The notes beneath the pieces are model-generated. The model saw only the letters and a program-made list of their open reading frames with translations, was not told the origin of the DNA and ran no database searches. A DNA stretch of 64,000 nucleotides from Haladaptatus cibarius D43. Lineage in GTDB: Archaea > Halobacteriota > Halobacteria > Halobacteriales > Haladaptataceae. Made by a program: the position numbers and the translations under genes. Every line of letters begins with the position of its first letter. The stretch's first letter is position 1. The stretch is taken from contig NZ_JDTH01000002.1 of the NCBI RefSeq assembly GCF_000710615.1, positions 612,082 to 676,081 on the forward strand. Reading direction: 5' to 3'. Of this stretch, positions 44,023 to 53,673 are shown piece by piece.

Positions 44023-45116
44023 ACACGATACTCGTCACAGCAACCGAAGAAAGCACAGGCAAGACCGCCGTCGCCCTCGCTCTGGCGCGACTCGCACAGG
44101 AGCGCGGGCTGTCGGTGAGCTACATGAAACCGAAGGGAACCCGACTCCAGAGCAACGTCGGCAAGACGCTGGACGAAGACCCGATGTTGGCCCGCGAACT
44201 GCTCGGACTGGACGCGGAGATGCACGAACTCGAACCAATCGTCTACTCGCCGACGTTCATCCAGCAGGCGATTCGAGGCCGCGAGAGTCCCGAGGAACTC
44301 CGCGAACAGGTTCGGGAAAACTTCGACTCGCTGGCCGAAGACAACGATTTGATGATAATCGAGGGTGGCGGTAAACTCACGACGGGCGGCATCGTCGAAC
44401 TCACCGACCCCGACGTGGCCGAACTACTGGATGCAGAGGTTCTACTCCTCTCGCACTACCGAAACGGAAGCGACGTTGACGACCTCCTCGCGGCGGTAAA
44501 CGACGTCGGCGACCGACTGTCCGGCGTACTGTTCAACGCCGTGACGAACACGGATTTCGACCCGCTGGATACCGACGTGGTTCCGTTCCTCGAAGGCCGG
44601 GACATTCCCGTTCTCGGCGTCGTTCCGCGCCAGCAAGACCTCGCGGGGGTCACGGTCGGCCAGTTGGCCACCGAACTCAACGCCGACGTGCTGACGGGAG
44701 GCGACACCGACGCCTTCGTAGAGCGGTTCCTCGTCGGCGCGATGAGCGGCGACAAGGCGCTTCGCCACCTCCGTCGCACGAAAGACGCTGTTCTCGTCAC
44801 GGGCGGCGACCGCCCAGACCTGCAAACCGTCGCGCTGGAAGCGCCCGGCGTCAAGTGTTTGATTTTGACCGGCGGCTTTCGACCGCCGGGCGCGGTCATC
44901 GGAAAGGCGGAAGAAAAGGATGTCCCCATCCTGCTCGTACAGGGCGACACCCTGACGGCAATCGAACGCGCAGAAGACGTGGTGCGTAGCGGTCGAACCC
45001 GCGACGAGGAAACGGTCGAACGAATGCGAGGGCTTCTGCACGACCACGCAGACGTGGATGCACTGCTCGGGAACGCAAAAAGCGATACGACGGACACCGA
45101 AGAACGAGAGGAATAA
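44019..45116 (+). CDS. phosphotransacetylase-like regulatory protein (BioD-like plus DRTGG)
   Basis: 365 residues. The N-terminal part (TILVTATEESTGKTAVALAL) has the P-loop of dethiobiotin-synthetase-like domains found at the N-terminus of long Pta proteins, and the middle (about 205-310) is a DRTGG-type domain (VPRQQDLAGVTVGQLATEL; CLILTGGFRPPGAV). The Pta catalytic domain is absent. Its position right after acd suggests a regulatory role in acetyl-CoA/acetate metabolism. Confidence 0.85.
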   Translation: MNTILVTATEESTGKTAVALALARLAQERGLSVSYMKPKGTRLQSNVGKTLDEDPMLARELLGLDAEMHELEPIVYSPTFIQQAIRGRESPEELREQVRENFDSLAEDNDLMIIEGGGKLTTGGIVELTDPDVAELLDAEVLLLSHYRNGSDVDDLLAAVNDVGDRLSGVLFNAVTNTDFDPLDTDVVPFLEGRDIPVLGVVPRQQDLAGVTVGQLATELNADVLTGGDTDAFVERFLVGAMSGDKALRHLRRTKDAVLVTGGDRPDLQTVALEAPGVKCLILTGGFRPPGAVIGKAEEKDVPILLVQGDTLTAIERAEDVVRSGRTRDEETVERMRGLLHDHADVDALLGNAKSDTTDTEEREE

Positions 45117-45117
45117 C

Positions 45118-46380
45118 ATGGCCGAACGCGGGGAGGAAACGGCCACAAAAAATGCGGATGTGGTCGTCGTCGGTGCCGGGCCGGGCGGCTGTGTGTTAAG
45201 CTACCTCCTCGCCAGAAGCGGCGTCGAAACCGTACTGCTGGAGCGCCATTCCGATCTCGACCGCGAGTTTCGCGGCTACTTGTTCCAACCACTCGTTTTG
45301 CGACTGTTCGACCAGATTGATATTTTGGACGACGTGCGCTCGCTCGACCACGACGAAGTCCGCCGACCCGCTTTGACCGTCTTCGGACATTCACACGAGG
45401 TCGTGGATTTCTCTCGGTTGTCGTCACCGTACGAGTACGGAATTTTGATGGAACAACCGCCACTGCTTCGACTGCTCATCGACCGGGCGAACGAGTTCGA
45501 GAACTTCGAATTTCGACCCGCAACGACCGTTTCCGACCTCCTGCGCGAAGATGACACGGTCGTGGGCGTCCGTGGAACCGACCGTGAACGAGACGAAGAA
45601 ATCGAACTGCGAAGTCGCCTCGTCGTCGGTGCCGACGGACGGTATTCGACCGTTCGGGAAACCGCCGGAATCGACGCGGGACCACTGGATTCGAAAGTGG
45701 AACTGCTGTGGTTCAAGCTTCCGGCAGATGCGGTTCAGTCCGCGGCACAGGGACGAATTGAAAGCGAGGGAATAGTTCTTTACTTCGGACTGGGGGAAGA
45801 GGAAGCACAAGCAGGATGGTTCATCGAGAAGGGAACGTATCCCGAGATTCGGGAGCGCGGAATCGACCACCTTCGGCGGAACGTCGGGGCGGTCGAACCG
45901 ACGCTTGCCCGCCACCTCACGAGTTTCGACCAATGTTCGCTCCTGCACATCGAACCCGGCATCAGCGAAAAATGGGTCGATGACGGATTGCTCTTGCTCG
46001 GCGACGCGGCGCACGTCGCCTCGCCGGTCGGTGGGCAGGGGAATGGTCTGGCGATTCAGGATGCCGTGGTCGCCCATTCGACAATCGTGAACGCACTGGA
46101 CGGGAGCGGTAGCGGCACGATTCCGAGGGCACGACTTGGCCGGTTCGAGTCGGTTCGTCGTCCCGCCGTCGAAGAAGTGGTTCGACTGCAACGACGCGGC
46201 GAACGAGCGCTGTCGTGGTACGTGCTCCACCGCGATTCGATTCCGGGATGGGTCGCCGCACCACTCGCTCGGACGCTGTTTACAGTTGCGCCGAAAACGC
46301 CCGGTTTCTGGCGAGCGTGGGAGACGTTTGCGCTCGGAGACAGGGAGATATCGGTCGATACCGAAGCGTTCAGGTCGTAA
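45118..46380 (+). CDS. FAD-dependent monooxygenase/oxidoreductase (UbiH/geranylgeranyl reductase-like)
   Basis: 420 residues from the ATG at 45118, one base after the previous stop. Rossmann start VVVVGAGPGGCVLSYLLARSG, GD-type motif RLVVGADGRYSTVR, and the second FAD signature LLLLGDAAHVASPVGGQGNG. The C-terminal part is not specific. It could be a hydroxylase acting on an aromatic or polyketide substrate, or a prenyl reductase. Likely in the acd transcript. It converges with the alcohol dehydrogenase, overlapping by 11 bases. Confidence 0.88.
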   Translation: MAERGEETATKNADVVVVGAGPGGCVLSYLLARSGVETVLLERHSDLDREFRGYLFQPLVLRLFDQIDILDDVRSLDHDEVRRPALTVFGHSHEVVDFSRLSSPYEYGILMEQPPLLRLLIDRANEFENFEFRPATTVSDLLREDDTVVGVRGTDRERDEEIELRSRLVVGADGRYSTVRETAGIDAGPLDSKVELLWFKLPADAVQSAAQGRIESEGIVLYFGLGEEEAQAGWFIEKGTYPEIRERGIDHLRRNVGAVEPTLARHLTSFDQCSLLHIEPGISEKWVDDGLLLLGDAAHVASPVGGQGNGLAIQDAVVAHSTIVNALDGSGSGTIPRARLGRFESVRRPAVEEVVRLQRRGERALSWYVLHRDSIPGWVAAPLARTLFTVAPKTPGFWRAWETFALGDREISVDTEAFRS

Positions 46381-47398
46381 TCATTCCTTTCACCGTCTTT
46401 CTTTCCTTTGCTCGCTCGAATGCGTCTCCAATTTCCTCTAGTCCCAACTCGAAATCCACGATTCCTTCTACATCGACTACGCCGTCAGCCAGCAGTTCGA
46501 TAGCCGCAGGGTACGTGTTCCGGTAGCGAAACGACCCGAACAAGTCCAGTTCGTTGTCGATGATTTTGCCCGTATCGAGCGGGATTTCCGCGTCCTGTGC
46601 GAGTCCGATGAGGACGATGGTTCCGCCCCGTCGAACCGCGTCGATTGTCGAACGAATCGCTGGTTCCGCGCCCGAGGCTTCGATGACGACATCGACGCCG
46701 TCGCCGTCGGTGAGTTCCGCGACAGCACCTTCGATTTCCGTCTCCCGAACGTCGATGACGGCGTCCGCGCCGCGTGATTCGGCCAGTTGGAGTTTCTCCG
46801 GAATCACGTCGGAGATGAACACGTCGGTTGCTCCGACGGCACGGACTGCCTCCATCGCCAGCAGGCCGATTGGCCCGCATCCCGTGACGAGAACCGAATC
46901 ACCGACCCCGACGTTGCCGCGACGGACGGCGTGAATCCCGACGCTGAGAGGTTCACAGAGCGCACCTTCGCGCAGTGACACCGAGTCGGGAAGTCGATAG
47001 GCGAAGTCGGCGGGCCACGCGACGTATTCCGCGAACGCGCCGTCGTCCGGCGGGGTCGCCATAAACGTCACGTCGGGACAGAGGTTGTACTCGCCGCGCT
47101 TGCAGTGTGTACAGCGACGGCACGGAACGCCGGGTTCGAGGGCGATTCTGTCGCCCGGTTCGAAGTCCTCGTCGGCGTTTTCGCCGACTGCGACCACTTC
47201 GCCCGCACTTTCGTGCCCGAGGACGAGGGTCGATTCGACCACGTAGTCGCCGATTTTCCCGTGTTCGTAGTAGTGAACGTCCGACCCGCAGATGCCGATT
47301 TGGCGGACGTTGACCAGTATTTCGTCCCGGTCGGGTTCGGGGCGTTCGCGTGCTTCGACGCGGAGCGACCCCGGTTCGTCGAGGACTGCGACGTGCAT
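46370..47398 (-). CDS. zinc-dependent alcohol dehydrogenase (sorbitol dehydrogenase-like)
   Basis: 342 residues of the medium-chain dehydrogenase/reductase family. Catalytic zinc ligands: ICGSDVHYYEHG (Cys) and LVLGHESAGEV (His-Glu); structural zinc: PCRRCTHCKRGEYNLC with four cysteines. NAD(P)-binding VTGCGPIGLLAMEA. The sorbitol/xylitol-dehydrogenase-like motif DVHYYEHG suggests a polyol substrate. Divergent from thiC, with a shared promoter region of about 135 bases containing inverted repeats. Confidence 0.92.
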   Translation of the reverse strand: MHVAVLDEPGSLRVEARERPEPDRDEILVNVRQIGICGSDVHYYEHGKIGDYVVESTLVLGHESAGEVVAVGENADEDFEPGDRIALEPGVPCRRCTHCKRGEYNLCPDVTFMATPPDDGAFAEYVAWPADFAYRLPDSVSLREGALCEPLSVGIHAVRRGNVGVGDSVLVTGCGPIGLLAMEAVRAVGATDVFISDVIPEKLQLAESRGADAVIDVRETEIEGAVAELTDGDGVDVVIEASGAEPAIRSTIDAVRRGGTIVLIGLAQDAEIPLDTGKIIDNELDLFGSFRYRNTYPAAIELLADGVVDVEGIVDFELGLEEIGDAFERAKERKTVKGMITT

Positions 47399-47400
47399 AC

Positions 47401-47474
47401 CGAACGTTCGTGCTCGAATGACGTGAAGGCTCGGCGAAATCGAGGCATTCCGAACGCTCGTTCGAATCGAACGA
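47401..47474. promoter_or_regulatory. inverted-repeat candidate operators between adh and thiC
   Basis: Two CGAACGYTCG units (47401-47410 and 47451-47460) lie 50 bases apart; the first is a perfect 10-base palindrome. The second extends into a 17-base inverted repeat (47458-47474, TCGTTCGA-A-TCGAACGA). The first touches the alcohol dehydrogenase start. They may control this gene, thiC or both. Confidence 0.4.
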
Positions 47475-47511
47475 CAGCGAGCTGAACCCTTGGCGTGTGC
47501 AAGATTTATTA

Positions 47512-47520
47512 CCTAGTAAT
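47512..47520 (+). promoter_or_regulatory. probable TATA region of thiC
   Basis: An AT-rich block (ATTTATTACC region) ends about 16-25 bases before the ATG at 47536, the distance expected for a leaderless haloarchaeal transcript. No TPP riboswitch fold is seen. Confidence 0.4.
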
Positions 47521-47535
47521 ACCACTCAGTGATTG

Positions 47536-48975
47536 ATGCCGAAGACACAACTTCAACGTGCTCGTGCCGGAGACGTTACCCCTGCGATACGACGAGTCGC
47601 CGAGCGCGAAAACAGGAAGCCGGATTTCGTTCGCGAACAGGTCGCAAACGGACAGGCGGTCATTCCGAGCAATCACAACCATGACGCGCTCGACCCGATG
47701 ATTATCGGTCGAGAGTTCGCCACGAAAGTCAACGCAAATATCGGGAACAGCGAGACGACGAGCGACCGCGAGGGCGAACTCCGAAAACTCCACGCCGCAG
47801 TTCACTACGGTGCCGACACCGTGATGGATTTGAGTACCGGCGGCAGTCTCGATGAAATCCGCGAGACGAACGTCGAATACTCGCCCGTTCCCATCGGAAC
47901 CGTTCCGATTTACGAGGCGGTCACGCTCGTTGACGACGTTGCAAATCTCACGCAGGAACTGCTACTCGACGTCATCGAAAAACAGGCTCGGCAGGGCGTC
48001 GATTACATGACGGTTCATGCAGGCGTGCTGATGGAACATCTCCCGCTTACCGATGGCCGCAAAACGGGTATCGTCTCACGAGGCGGGTCGATTCTGGCCA
48101 AGTGGATGGAGGAAAACGGCGTGCAAAACCCGCTTTACCTCGCATTCGAGGACATCTGTGAAATCTTTGCGGAGTACGACGTTACGTTCAGTCTTGGCGA
48201 TGGACTCCGTCCCGGTTGTCTCGCGGACGCCTGCGATGACGCACAGTTCGCGGAACTGGAAACGCTCGGCGAACTAACCCGAACGGCGTGGGAACACGGC
48301 GTCCAAGTGATGGTCGAAGGGCCGGGTCACGTCCCGATGGACGACGTTGCGATGAACGTCGAACGACAACAGGAGGTGTGTGACGGCGCTCCGTTCTACG
48401 TCCTTGGCCCACTCGTCACCGACATCGCACCGGGATACGACCACATCACGAGTGCTATCGGTGCAACCGAGGCGGCCCGTGCCGGTGCGGCGATGCTCTG
48501 TTACGTCACGCCCAAAGAACATCTCGGACTGCCGGACGAGGACGACGTTCGGGACGGACTCGCCGCGTATCGAATCGCTGCACACGCCGGAGACGTGGCG
48601 AACGACTTGCCCGGTGCCCGCGACTGGGACGACGCCCTCTCGGAGGCCCGGTACGAGTTCGACTGGCGACGCCAGTTCGAACTCGCACTCGATTCCGAGC
48701 GCGCCCGGGACTTTCACGACCAGACGCTCCCCGGTGACAACTACAAAGAAGCCCGCTTCTGTTCGATGTGTGGCGTGGAGTTTTGCTCGATGCGTATCGA
48801 CCAAGACGCCCGCGAGAGCGACGGCGAGATGCAATCGCTCGCCACCGAGACGGATTTGGACGACTCACCCGCCGCGGACGTCAACCTCCCACCGACTGGT
48901 TCTCACGACACGACGGCGATACCCGAACTCCCGGACTTCGCGGAATCGGTGGACGAGAGCCATGCAGACGACTGA
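47536..48975 (+). CDS. thiC: phosphomethylpyrimidine synthase ThiC
   Basis: 479 residues. Radical SAM-type enzyme that rearranges 5-aminoimidazole ribotide to HMP-phosphate in thiamine synthesis. Family blocks: [67 protein letters not shown], and the C-terminal [4Fe-4S] motif [11 protein letters not shown] (CX2CX4C). The ATG at 47536 is preferred to the in-frame TTG at 47533. It is not near other thi genes here. Confidence 0.96.
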   Translation: MPKTQLQRARAGDVTPAIRRVAERENRKPDFVREQVANGQAVIPSNHNHDALDPMIIGREFATKVNANIGNSETTSDREGELRKLHAAVHYGADTVMDLSTGGSLDEIRETNVEYSPVPIGTVPIYEAVTLVDDVANLTQELLLDVIEKQARQGVDYMTVHAGVLMEHLPLTDGRKTGIVSRGGSILAKWMEENGVQNPLYLAFEDICEIFAEYDVTFSLGDGLRPGCLADACDDAQFAELETLGELTRTAWEHGVQVMVEGPGHVPMDDVAMNVERQQEVCDGAPFYVLGPLVTDIAPGYDHITSAIGATEAARAGAAMLCYVTPKEHLGLPDEDDVRDGLAAYRIAAHAGDVANDLPGARDWDDALSEARYEFDWRRQFELALDSERARDFHDQTLPGDNYKEARFCSMCGVEFCSMRIDQDARESDGEMQSLATETDLDDSPAADVNLPPTGSHDTTAIPELPDFAESVDESHADD

Positions 48976-49088
48976 ACGACTGATACGCTCACGTGGGATT
49001 TAACCCCCGTTCGCCGTTATTTATCCCGTTTCCTGTGAGTTGAACTGCTCAAACATTTCCGAAAACGAAACCTACTTCGGGCATCCTG

Positions 49089-49102
49089 ACTGACTAGTCA
49101 GT
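49089..49102. promoter_or_regulatory. palindromic operator of the TetR/MATE operon
   Basis: A perfect 14-base palindrome, ACTGACTAGTCAGT, ends two bases before the ATG of the TetR-family gene. Palindromes like this are the usual TetR-family targets, and this one would block the leaderless start, so autorepression is likely. Confidence 0.7.
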
Positions 49103-49104
49103 TA

Positions 49105-49698
49105 ATGAGTCAGCGGAGCGAATCGTCGGACACCCGCGAATCTATCATGCGAGCGACCTATTGTGCGCTCAGCAAGCACGGGTACGCCGACTTGACGATG
49201 CAGGATATCGCAGAGGAGTTCGAGAAGAGCAAATCGCTCATCCACTACCACTACGAGACGAAAGAAGACCTCTTCGTCGCGTTTCTGGACTATCTGCTCG
49301 ACCACTTTCACGAACACGTCGAATCAATCGACAGCGACGACCCGGCGGAACGACTGCACCACCTCCTCGACTTGTTCGAATCCGGGCCGTCGGACGACGA
49401 CAAGCGCGATTTCCACGTCGCCCTGCTCGAAATTAGGGCGCAAGCGCCCTACACCGACGCTTACCGCGAGCAACTCCGGCGGAACACAGACGACCTCCAC
49501 GATCTCGCTGCCGACATCATTCGGGACGGAACCGAAACCGGCCAGTTCGACTCGGTTGACCCCGACGAGGCGGCCACCGTCCTGCTGGCGACGGTCGATG
49601 GGATTCGAATCCGACGCGCGACGCTCGGCGGGAACGACGAAATCGAGGCTATCGACGGCCTGCTTTCCCGATATCTCGGCTGGGAGGGCGCGGAATGA
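49105..49698 (+). CDS. TetR/AcrR-family repressor
   Basis: 197 residues. The N-terminal helix-turn-helix is ESIMRATYCALSKHGYADLT with recognition region MQDIAEEFEKSKSLIHYHYETKEDL (residues about 32-56). The C-terminal ligand-binding part is all-helical. The stop overlaps the MATE gene start by four bases. It should repress the two-gene operon from the palindrome at 49089-49102 and release it on binding a drug or metabolite. Confidence 0.9.
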   Translation: MSQRSESSDTRESIMRATYCALSKHGYADLTMQDIAEEFEKSKSLIHYHYETKEDLFVAFLDYLLDHFHEHVESIDSDDPAERLHHLLDLFESGPSDDDKRDFHVALLEIRAQAPYTDAYREQLRRNTDDLHDLAADIIRDGTETGQFDSVDPDEAATVLLATVDGIRIRRATLGGNDEIEAIDGLLSRYLGWEGAE

Positions 49699-51164
49699 GT
49701 TCGAAGAACCTCGACGTGAACCTGACGGATGGTGAACTACTGAAACCACTGCTCGTGTTGTCGTTCCCCATCGTCCTCTCGCAGTTGATGCAGGTCGCCT
49801 ACAACCTCGCGGACACGTTCTGGGTCGGTCGCCTCGGGCAGGACGCGGTGAGCGCGCTGTCCTTTTCGTGGCCGCTCGTCTTCCTCATGATTTCGGTGGG
49901 TGGTGGGTTCACGGTCGCCGGAACCGTGCTTGTTGCCCAGAACAAAGGCGCAGGAAATCACGACCGAGTGGACCACATCGCGGGCCAAACCATCGCGTTC
50001 GTCACCGCCATCGCGGTTGCGTTCTCGATTCTCGGGTGGTTCCTCACGCCGACCTTGCTCTCGCTCATCGGGACGACGCCGGGCACGCAGGTTCACGCCT
50101 ACTCCGTGGAGTACACGCGAACCATCTTCCTCGGCGTGTTCTTCATGTTCGGCTTTTTCATCTTTCAGGCGCTCCTGCGTGGCTGGGGCGACACGAAGAC
50201 CCCGATGTATCTGATGGCGTTCGGCGTGGTCATCAACGTCGTCTTAGACCCGTTTTTCATCCTCGGGTTTCAGGACAACCCGCTGTTCGGCTACCTCGGA
50301 ATGCGCGGACTGGAAGCTTCGTTGTTCGACGCGACTGGGTTCACCGGGTTCGGCGTGCAGGGCGCGGCGTTCGCCACAGTTCTCTCACGGGGGGTCGGCG
50401 CAGTGGTCGGCTTTGCGCTCCTGTTCTCGGGACGGGTCGGCATCCACCTCTCGTTGGACGACCTGCGACTGCGCGCCGAATCGGTGAAGAAAATCGTCCA
50501 AATCGGCGGCCCGACGAGCATCGAACAGAGCACCCGCGCGCTCGGAATCACGGCCATGACCGCCCTCGTCGCGCTGGCCGGAACCGACGCAGTCGCGGCG
50601 TTCGGTATCGGCAATCGACTCACGTCGCTCGTCTTCTTGCCCGCGTTGGGACTCGCGCAGGGAACCGAAACCGTAGTCGGGCAAAATCTCGGCGCGGACA
50701 GAATCGAGCGTGCGAAACGCGCGGTGTACCTCGCAACGGCAATCATCATGGCGGTTCTCGCCGTCGTCGGTACGGTCGCCTACATCTTCGCAGAACCGAT
50801 TACGAGTATCTTCATCACAGGAGAAGGGTCAGCCAACGTAATCGAAATCGGTGGCGACTACCTTCGCATCGTCGGGCCGACATTTATCGGCATCGGCGTG
50901 TTCCGAATCGTCTCCGGCGGATTCCGCGGTAGTGGGAGTACGCGAGTGGCGATGGTTCTCTCCATCCTCTCGCTCTGGGTGTTCCGACTGCCGCCTGCTT
51001 ACGCTCTCGTCGAGTGGTACGACATGGGTTCGACTGGAATCTGGTACGGAATCGCGCTGTCGAACGTCCTAACCGCAATCGTCGCCGCCGCGTGGTTCCT
51101 GCGCGGAACGTGGACTGATTCGGTCGTGGAATCGTCGAAAAAGCCGACCGTTGCGGACGACTGA
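49695..51164 (+). CDS. MATE-family multidrug/cation efflux transporter
   Basis: 489 residues, 12 predicted membrane helices in two repeated halves. First-half block PIVLSQLMQVAYNLADTFWVG and second-half block IGGPTSIEQSTRALGITAMTAL are the family repeats; GIGNRLTSLVFLPALGLAQGTETVVGQNLGA is a strong MATE signature. It exports organic cations or drugs in exchange for H+ or Na+. Controlled by the coupled TetR-family gene. Confidence 0.94.
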   Translation: MSSKNLDVNLTDGELLKPLLVLSFPIVLSQLMQVAYNLADTFWVGRLGQDAVSALSFSWPLVFLMISVGGGFTVAGTVLVAQNKGAGNHDRVDHIAGQTIAFVTAIAVAFSILGWFLTPTLLSLIGTTPGTQVHAYSVEYTRTIFLGVFFMFGFFIFQALLRGWGDTKTPMYLMAFGVVINVVLDPFFILGFQDNPLFGYLGMRGLEASLFDATGFTGFGVQGAAFATVLSRGVGAVVGFALLFSGRVGIHLSLDDLRLRAESVKKIVQIGGPTSIEQSTRALGITAMTALVALAGTDAVAAFGIGNRLTSLVFLPALGLAQGTETVVGQNLGADRIERAKRAVYLATAIIMAVLAVVGTVAYIFAEPITSIFITGEGSANVIEIGGDYLRIVGPTFIGIGVFRIVSGGFRGSGSTRVAMVLSILSLWVFRLPPAYALVEWYDMGSTGIWYGIALSNVLTAIVAAAWFLRGTWTDSVVESSKKPTVADD

Positions 51165-51191
51165 TAAAACAGAAGAACGGATTTTTGGCGA

Positions 51192-52142
51192 CTACCGCGT
51201 CGGAAGCGTGTCCCGTCGGTCGAAATCCGTGTGGCGCTGTTCCGACGACGAAACCGAACTCACGGCGCGGAAGACGGTTTCCGGGTCGCGCGTCTTTCGC
51301 CAGTGCCAGCGTGTCCGGGCGATGAGCGAGAGTTTTCGTAAGGTTCCGAGCGACGGTTCCGTCGTGAGTACGTCGTAGCCCTGCGCTTGAATCACGCGAT
51401 GATAATCGGCGTACAGCACCGCCGACACCAGCACGGCGAACTGGCAATCTTCGGGAAGATACTGAATCCCCGCGACACCATCACGGTACAGGGATTCCGC
51501 TCGCCGGAGTTCGTCGCGCATCGCGTCGGCGAACGCCGCGGAAAATTCGAAATTTTCGATTTCCTCGTCGGTGACGCCGTACCGAGAGAGCGTCGTCTGT
51601 GGCAGGTAGATTCTGTCGCGGTCTACGATGTCCTCGCGCACGTCCCGGAGGAAGTTGGTCAACTGGAACGCTTCCCCGAGCGCCGTCGCGTGGGGCAGGG
51701 CGCGTTCGGCGTCTTCGGGATTCATTATCGTCGTCATCATCCGACCGACGGCGGCGGCGGAGCCGCGCATGTACGCCTCCAGTTCGTCGTAGGTTTCGTA
51801 CCGCGATTTGGTGATGTCGGAGGCCATGGCGTCGATGAAGAGCGTGACCTCCTCGTCCGAGATGTCGTGGGACTCGCGGAGTTGCTGAAACGCTTCGAGG
51901 ACTGGGTCGTCGGGTTCTGTCGTTCCGAGCGCCTGCGCTCGGAACGATTCGAGTTGGGCCTCCTGTTCGTCCGGCGGAACGCCCTCGGCGTCGTCAACGA
52001 CTTCGTCACAAACGCGGAAGAAGCCGTACAACACGTAGGTCGGGTGACGGACTCGTTTCGGCAGGAGTCGCGTGGCGAGATGGAACGTTTTCCCCGTCCG
52101 CTGTTGTATCGACTTCCCCGCTTGTACGTGTGTGTCCTTCAT
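51192..52142 (-). CDS. crtB: phytoene/squalene synthase family (CrtB-like)
   Basis: 316 residues from the ATG at 52142. First aspartate-rich motif FRVCDEVVDDAEG, second TNFLRDVREDIVDRDRIYLP, and KTFHLATRLLPKRVRHPTYVLYGFFR near the start. It condenses two GGPP (or FPP) into phytoene or squalene, the entry to carotenoids such as bacterioruberin. No other carotenoid gene is present in the window. Codon use is like the neighbours. Confidence 0.9.
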   Translation of the reverse strand: MKDTHVQAGKSIQQRTGKTFHLATRLLPKRVRHPTYVLYGFFRVCDEVVDDAEGVPPDEQEAQLESFRAQALGTTEPDDPVLEAFQQLRESHDISDEEVTLFIDAMASDITKSRYETYDELEAYMRGSAAAVGRMMTTIMNPEDAERALPHATALGEAFQLTNFLRDVREDIVDRDRIYLPQTTLSRYGVTDEEIENFEFSAAFADAMRDELRRAESLYRDGVAGIQYLPEDCQFAVLVSAVLYADYHRVIQAQGYDVLTTEPSLGTLRKLSLIARTRWHWRKTRDPETVFRAVSSVSSSEQRHTDFDRRDTLPTR

Positions 52143-52319
52143 TGCATGCCTGCCCCCAAGAATAGTAGTTTCTACGACAGAGGATTGAAAAAAGACGATG
52201 CCAAACCAGTTGGGTGCCACCTCCGATTTCGTTTCAATCTACTAGTTTTCTGTCCGACGTTTCGGCTGAAACAACCATGATAAAATTGATACTGCGGTGG
52301 TCACTACGGTTCTACAACA

Positions 52320-53033
52320 ATGAATCGACGAAGGTTCCTCGCGGCGAGTGTGGTTTCGGTCGCGGGACTGAGCGGCTGCCTCGGTTTGGGCGGTGAGTCG
52401 GGTGGGTCGAATCCGCAGTCCGAGGAAGGATACGACACAGAAGAACAGTACGGTCAAAACGTCCCGCTCGCACCGCTCTCCGACGTGTACGAGTGGTTCC
52501 AGCAGGACGACGGTCGGTTCGTAGATGCTCGCAGACAGACGCAGTACGATACGTCCCACATCGAGGGAGCGGTGCTCAGCCCAGCACCAGACGGGCAGTC
52601 GAAAAACGACCCGGTTGCGTCGTGGTCGAAGGACGAACGCATCATCTGTTACTGTGGGTGTCCACATCACCTCTCTTCGATGCGCGCGGGGAAACTGATG
52701 CAGAACGGCTACGAAAACGTGTACGTCATCGACGAGGGCTACTGGGAGTGGCACGAGAAGGGCTATCCGATTACGGGGCAAAACACCGAAGCGTCCCCAC
52801 AAAAGTACGTCATCGACGGCATCGCCGACCCGGCATTCGTCGGCGACAACGCGTGGGCACGTCACCTCCCAACCGGACAGAACGAAGCGACTGGCATTCT
52901 GGACGACGGCTCGTACTCGCTTCACGTCAAGTTCCACGATGTGACGCCGGACAGCGTCCTCACCATCCAGACGCCCGGATACGAAATCGAGGGAACCATC
53001 GGCGAACTCTCCTCGCACGTCGTCAGCGGATAA
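52320..53033 (+). CDS. exported rhodanese-domain lipoprotein
   Basis: 237 residues. MNRRRFLAAS is a Tat start and GLSGC a lipobox, so it is a lipid-anchored surface protein. The rhodanese domain (about 55-145) has RFVDARRQTQYDTSHIEGAV and the active-site loop ICYCGCPHHLSSMRA with the persulfide cysteine. A C-terminal beta domain (about 155-237) is unrecognised. It may handle sulfur outside the cell. AT-rich promoter sequence is upstream of 52320. Confidence 0.86.
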   Translation: MNRRRFLAASVVSVAGLSGCLGLGGESGGSNPQSEEGYDTEEQYGQNVPLAPLSDVYEWFQQDDGRFVDARRQTQYDTSHIEGAVLSPAPDGQSKNDPVASWSKDERIICYCGCPHHLSSMRAGKLMQNGYENVYVIDEGYWEWHEKGYPITGQNTEASPQKYVIDGIADPAFVGDNAWARHLPTGQNEATGILDDGSYSLHVKFHDVTPDSVLTIQTPGYEIEGTIGELSSHVVSG

Positions 53034-53128
53034 TCGTCTCCCGATGTATATTCCTGATTTTCCTTTCTCACAGTGCTCACTGGTGTTTCTGAAGGTTTAT
53101 AACCACTCCGCAGAGTGAACACTACCGA

Positions 53129-53344
53129 ATGATACAGTGCGGTCAGCACGATTGCGGGTGGATGGCCATCGCACCGTCCGAGCGGTCTGCGTGGAAACAG
53201 TACGAATCACATCTCCTGCGTGAACACGTTGAAACAGTCGAAATAGAGGCAGAGATTCCGGACGGATACGTACAGATTCGAACCAACGACGGCGAGTGGA
53301 AGACGATGACCGCGGAGGACGCAAAGAAATTCTATGACGAGTGA
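53129..53344 (+). CDS. small zinc-finger-like haloarchaeal protein
   Basis: 71 residues: MIQCGQHDCGW and HLLREHVETVE form a CxxxxC...H...H pattern, like a C2H2 finger, followed by an acidic strand-helix (PDGYVQIRTNDGEWKTM). No signal. Function unknown, but the pattern and codon use support a real gene. Confidence 0.65.
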   Translation: MIQCGQHDCGWMAIAPSERSAWKQYESHLLREHVETVEIEAEIPDGYVQIRTNDGEWKTMTAEDAKKFYDE

Positions 53345-53673
53345 CCTGTGACTCTCATTGAGTTGTGGGGGAACTTCTTCAGCGAGCGGATTGAATCAGG
53401 TTCGAAAGACGCTCCACAACACCGCAGACCGCGTCGGTGCCAACGGTTGTTACCGGTGGTTGCGGTTTGGTACCAATGACGATTAGTGAGCGACTGTGTT
53501 CGATTTTCGGGACTGCCGTTTCGCCTTTCTTTTTTAACTGTTTGCGTCCCGAGCAACCGCCCTGTCGTTTGTGTCACATCGAGAAAACGAAACCACCATC
53601 TTTTTGATTACGCTGTCAGTAGGATTCTAACAACAGTAATGAACAGCGACAGTCGCAACCGAGGAGGGGGTCT
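53345..53673. other. intergenic region with a short leader ORF
   Basis: About 330 bases. No stable repeat or RNA is seen. The last part (53640-53676) contains a 12-codon ORF, MNSDSRNRGGGL, whose stop codon overlaps the GTG of the MMPL gene and whose GGAGGGGG run (53663-53670) is also that gene's ribosome-binding site. Confidence 0.5.

Noticed and set aside
47400-47535. TPP riboswitch upstream of thiC
   Set aside because: No conserved CUGAGA/ACCUG-type core in the short leader; a leaderless promoter fits better.
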